A stretch of 64,000 nucleotides of DNA from Xaviernesmea rhizosphaerae. GTDB lineage: Bacteria > Pseudomonadota > Alphaproteobacteria > Rhizobiales > Rhizobiaceae. The notes beneath the pieces are model-generated. The model was not told the DNA's origin and searched no databases. It worked only from the letters and a program-made list of their open reading frames with translations. The stretch is from positions 102,819-166,818 of the forward strand of contig NZ_MKIO01000019.1 in the NCBI RefSeq assembly GCF_001938945.1, written 5' to 3'. Both the position numbers and the translations under genes were made by a program. This document shows, one piece after another, positions 61,287 through 64,000 of this stretch (position 1 is its first letter; each line of letters begins with the position of its first letter).

Positions 61287-62822
61287 TTGACCACGTTTTC
61301 CGATCTCGGCCTCTCCCAGGATATGGTTGCTCACCTGAGCGCCCAGGGTTTCGCGACCCCCACCCCGATCCAGGCCGAAGCAATCCCGCTGGTTCTGGCC
61401 GGCCATGACCTGATCGGTCTCGCCCAGACCGGCACCGGCAAGACCGCCGCTTTTGGTCTGCCGATGATCGAGCGCATGGCCGCCGACGGCAAGCGCGCCG
61501 ATCCGCGCAACATCCGCGCCCTGATCCTTGCCCCCACCCGCGAGCTGGTGAACCAGATCGCCGCCAATCTGAAGCTCTTCGTCAAGAAGCAGCCGCTGCG
61601 CATCGGCGTCGTCGTCGGCGGCGCCTCGGTCAACCGTCAGGCGCAGCAGCTGGAGCGCGGCGTCGAAATCCTCGTCGCCACGCCGGGCCGTCTGCTCGAC
61701 CTGATCAACCGCAAGGCCGTAACGCTGACCCAGGCGCGCTACCTCGTGCTCGACGAAGCCGACCAGATGCTGGACCTCGGCTTCATTCACGACCTGCGCC
61801 GGATCTCCAAGCTGGTGCCGAAGAACCGCCAGACCCTTCTCTTCTCGGCCACCATGCCGAAGTCGATCGCGGAACTGGCCGGCGATTATCTGACCGATCC
61901 GAAGAAGGTCGAAGTGACGCCTCCGGGCAAGGCCGCCGACAAGGTGGAACAGTATGTCCACTTCGTTCCCGGCAAGGACCAGAAGACGACGATCCTCAAG
62001 CAGACGCTTAACGAGAACCCAGATGGCCGCGCCATCGTCTTCTCGCGCACCAAGCATGGCGCAGAAAAGCTCGCCAAGCATCTGGAAGCCGTCGGCTATT
62101 CGGTCGCCTCGATCCATGGCAACAAGAGCCAAGGCCAGCGCGAACGCGCTCTCAAGGGCTTCCGCGACGGCGAGATCAAGGTGCTGGTCGCTACCGACGT
62201 GGCCGCGCGCGGCATCGACATTCCGGCCGTCACCCATGTCTATAATTACGACCTGCCGGAAGTGCCCGACGCCTATGTCCACCGCATCGGCCGCACGGCC
62301 CGCGCTGGCCGCGACGGCATCGCCATCGCCTTCTGCGCCCCGGATGAAGCCCGCCTGCTGCGCGACATCGAGAAGCTGATGGGCATTTCCATCACGGTTG
62401 CCAGCGGCCAGCCGCATGTCGGCGCGCTGCCGGCAGCTCCTGCCCGTGGTGGCCGTGGCCAGCCGCGTGGCGGCCAGGGCCGTGGCGGTCAAGGTCGTGG
62501 TGAAGGCGGTCGGGGTCATGGTGATCGGGGCGATCACGCCAATGGCGGCGAACGCCGCAGCCAGGGCGGCGCAGGCCGCCCCCAGGCCGCCCGCGCCCCG
62601 AGCCCCTTTGCCGGCGACGAGCTTCTCGATGAAGCCCCGCGCAAGAAGGAACACCGCAAGGGCCAGGGCCCGGCCGCCCAGGCCGCCCATCAGGCCCAGC
62701 AGGCCAAGCGCAACAACAACGGCAGCCGCCGCCGCGCCCGCCCCTCCATGGGCGGCGCACCGTCCAACGGCGCTCCCCAGGGCCAGCGCCGCGACGGTGG
62801 CGCGCGTCGCGAGGAAGCGTAA
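61287..62822 (+). CDS. rhlE: DEAD-box ATP-dependent RNA helicase (RhlE-like)
   Basis: A 511-residue helicase. The Q-motif region FATPTPIQAEAIP, motif I AQTGTGKT (46-53), PTRELVNQI, TPGRL, motif II LDEADQML, SAT in FSATMP, and motifs V-VI ATDVAARGIDIPAVTHV and HRIGRTARAG are all present. The last 130 residues are Gly/Arg/Gln-rich and basic, as in RhlE/cold-induced helicases that act on ribosomes and in RNA decay. The start is TTG at 61287, with GAAAGG seven bases ahead (TTG ACC ACG TTT). A leader hairpin lies just upstream. Confidence 0.93.
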   Translation: MTTFSDLGLSQDMVAHLSAQGFATPTPIQAEAIPLVLAGHDLIGLAQTGTGKTAAFGLPMIERMAADGKRADPRNIRALILAPTRELVNQIAANLKLFVKKQPLRIGVVVGGASVNRQAQQLERGVEILVATPGRLLDLINRKAVTLTQARYLVLDEADQMLDLGFIHDLRRISKLVPKNRQTLLFSATMPKSIAELAGDYLTDPKKVEVTPPGKAADKVEQYVHFVPGKDQKTTILKQTLNENPDGRAIVFSRTKHGAEKLAKHLEAVGYSVASIHGNKSQGQRERALKGFRDGEIKVLVATDVAARGIDIPAVTHVYNYDLPEVPDAYVHRIGRTARAGRDGIAIAFCAPDEARLLRDIEKLMGISITVASGQPHVGALPAAPARGGRGQPRGGQGRGGQGRGEGGRGHGDRGDHANGGERRSQGGAGRPQAARAPSPFAGDELLDEAPRKKEHRKGQGPAAQAAHQAQQAKRNNNGSRRRARPSMGGAPSNGAPQGQRRDGGARREEA

Positions 62823-63124
62823 GGCTTAGCGGCGCACCGCTACAGGCTGTGGGTTGAATGACATTCGGACGGCCGGGCGAGAGCTCGGCCGTTTGGCGTT
62901 TGGGGATCAGTTCAGACGGCTCTGTTGAAAACAGCGTGAGACGCAGCCGTCTGCGACGCCTATTTTTCTAATGACTTATGTTAGCATAAGCGCTTGCTTT
63001 GGCGAGCTTATGTCTTCGGATCAGAAATCTTGATTTTTAAACAAGTACAAACCATTCTGTCCAATTTTATGTAAAAACCTTGAAACCTTAGCCGCCGTTC
63101 AACGCAAAATTGTGAAGTTTCATC
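62823..63124. other. Transition from GC-rich to AT-rich DNA
   Basis: The first 120 bases are normal GC-rich flank with a terminator hairpin. From about 62960 onward the sequence becomes clearly AT-rich (TTTTTCTAATGACTTATGTTAG-type composition), which marks the border of foreign DNA. No repeat or attachment site could be recognised at the change. Confidence 0.55.
62870..62893 (+). terminator. Probable terminator after rhlE
   Basis: ACGGCCG and CGGCCGT arms around a ten-base loop, followed by TTGGCGTTTG, 48 bases past the rhlE stop. The T tract is weak. Confidence 0.55.
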
Positions 63125-63700
63125 ATGGAAAACCCATATTGGCACGAAGATTATAAGCCTCATCTTGTCGATAAGGCAGAGTTAAAAATCTTATGCTTCG
63201 ATATAAATAATATCGTTACAGCGAGCGCAAGCCAGCAGGGCAGCGGTGAGGTGCTGGAAGAAGGCGAGGAGAAGCCCGGCTTTTCATTTATTGAGCGTTT
63301 GATGTATGAAATGGCAGAAGCTGAACTATCAAAAAAGCTCTTACGGCTGGCGCTTCTAGTGAGGACATTCGACGATACGTTACTTAGATCAGATGTGGCG
63401 GATGAATATTCGTCATACAAGAAGGAGATAGAAGAACGCAATAACGGTTTTGGCGTCACATTTGAAGGCAAAGATGGCCAAACTAATACAATACGAGAAT
63501 GCTGTAATAAGATAATACACGCAGATGACGTTCGGCCCGTTTATGACACCGACGATGATAGAGATGACCCCAAGGCTAGATGGGGAATGGACGGCACCTT
63601 GGAACTTGAGGGGGAACAAGGAAAAACGGTATGGAGAATATCTATATTCATAATCGATCTTATTGAGGCAATACTAGAATTGATAGATTATCAAAAATAA
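63125..63700 (+). CDS. Hypothetical protein in AT-rich DNA
   Basis: A 191-residue acidic protein that I do not recognise. It starts MENPYWHEDYKPHLVDKAELKILCFDINNIV and has a helical middle (FIERLMYEMAEAELSKKLLRLALLVRTFDDTLL), a Cys pair in RECCNKIIHADDVRP, and an apolar C-terminus (WRISIFIIDLIEAILELIDYQ). The pattern of helices with a CCNKIIHA segment resembles small helical proteins of unknown function in mobile DNA. Base composition is far lower in GC than every other gene in the window, with many ATA and AGA codons. The ATG at 63125 lacks a strong ribosome site. Transferred origin is likely. Confidence 0.75.
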   Translation: MENPYWHEDYKPHLVDKAELKILCFDINNIVTASASQQGSGEVLEEGEEKPGFSFIERLMYEMAEAELSKKLLRLALLVRTFDDTLLRSDVADEYSSYKKEIEERNNGFGVTFEGKDGQTNTIRECCNKIIHADDVRPVYDTDDDRDDPKARWGMDGTLELEGEQGKTVWRISIFIIDLIEAILELIDYQK

Positions 63701-63936
63701 ATTCTTGCTTGAGAAATGATTTAATAAAATCTTACACAAGAACCAATAAATTCTACTCAAAACGCTGGATTTACAATTAAATACATAAAATAATTACTGA
63801 ATTCTCAGTGATTCAAAAATCGCGAATTTTACAAGGTGTGTTAATTCTGATTTTTTTTCATACACAAACATAAAACTGCAATTTTGATTGCAAGATGCCC
63901 ACTGACGTAAAATGATCCACTAAGGCGCGTTGACAT
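63701..63936. other. AT-rich intergenic region
   Basis: About 240 bases, strongly AT-rich, with runs such as TTTTTTTT near 63850 and many stops in all frames. No gene, terminator stem or RNA recognised. GC content returns to the window average near 63940. Confidence 0.5.
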
Positions 63937-64000
63937 TCATTTGAGCCGAAGGTGTGCCGCGCGCAGGAAGATCCAGGCCATGAAGCTGACGTCCGTCTTG
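63937..64000 (-). CDS. C-terminal end of an unidentified gene (cut by window edge)
   Basis: The reverse strand is open for 20 codons from the edge to a TGA at 63937-63939, giving KTDVSFMAWIFLRAAHLRLK. The DNA is again GC-rich and codon-like, consistent with the tail of a normal chromosomal gene on the far side of the AT-rich patch. Too short to identify; could also be chance. Confidence 0.3.
   Translation of the reverse strand, partial: KTDVSFMAWIFLRAAHLRLK

Noticed and set aside
1..64000. CRISPR arrays, tRNA or rRNA genes, transposases
   Set aside because: I looked for regularly spaced repeats, T-arm-like sequences and transposase motifs in the gaps and found none that could be supported.

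Overview
The window is chromosomal DNA of a GC-rich alphaproteobacterium, most likely a member of the Rhizobiaceae (Rhizobium/Agrobacterium/Sinorhizobium relatives). Supporting evidence: a fused trpE(G) preceded by a 14-residue leader peptide with three Trp codons, a choXWV choline importer, a NolR-like ArsR regulator, a BacA/SbmA-type peptide transporter, a PuuD-type urate hydroxylase, and 108-bp palindromic mosaic repeats of the RIME type. No rRNA, tRNA, CRISPR array, insertion sequence or phage gene was recognised.

Layout. 1-11 kb: leuA (cut by the left edge) behind a Leu-rich leader peptide, a Phd/PIN toxin-antitoxin pair, clpP, a DUF2076 gene, queF coupled to a cation-efflux gene, trpE(G) with its attenuator, and an amino-acid permease. 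11-17.7 kb: choX, choW, choV, a PNPOx-fold gene, a NolR-like regulator with a candidate operator in front, and a Gfo/Idh/MocA dehydrogenase. 17.7-25.7 kb: a secreted GH9 glycosidase in operon with a second Gfo/Idh/MocA enzyme, cspA, rpsU, corA, and two coupled esterases. 26-34 kb: a serine hydrolase divergent from an AraC regulator, adenine deaminase, an AAC(6')-like acetyltransferase, KDG kinase, and an exported FAD protein. 34-43 kb: der with a YfgM-like gene, nnrU, a polysaccharide deacetylase, bacA, an MFS exporter, map and an LLM flavin enzyme. 43.4-57.1 kb: purine catabolism. 57-63 kb: a DUF1045 gene, a PRC-barrel gene, a divergent FAD oxidase/mnmD pair and rhlE. 62.9-63.9 kb: an AT-rich patch with one orphan gene.

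The most coherent system is purine breakdown. guaD and xdhABC convert guanine/hypoxanthine/xanthine to urate, puuD oxidises urate, and a five-gene reverse-strand operon (puuE-uraD-alc-allA-hiuH) carries the product to glyoxylate and urea. Adenine deaminase about 13 kb away feeds adenine into the same route. A yefM-yoeB toxin-antitoxin pair sits at the convergent junction between guaD and hiuH.

Two biosynthetic genes (leuA, trpE) appear controlled by ribosome-mediated attenuation. At least four copies of one palindromic repeat lie in intergenic gaps, one of them between choX and choW. I found no clear new multi-gene system. The least explained pieces are the AT-rich orphan gene at 63.1 kb, the GH9-dehydrogenase operon, and the 18-bp palindrome and 20-bp tandem repeat in front of the purine operons.
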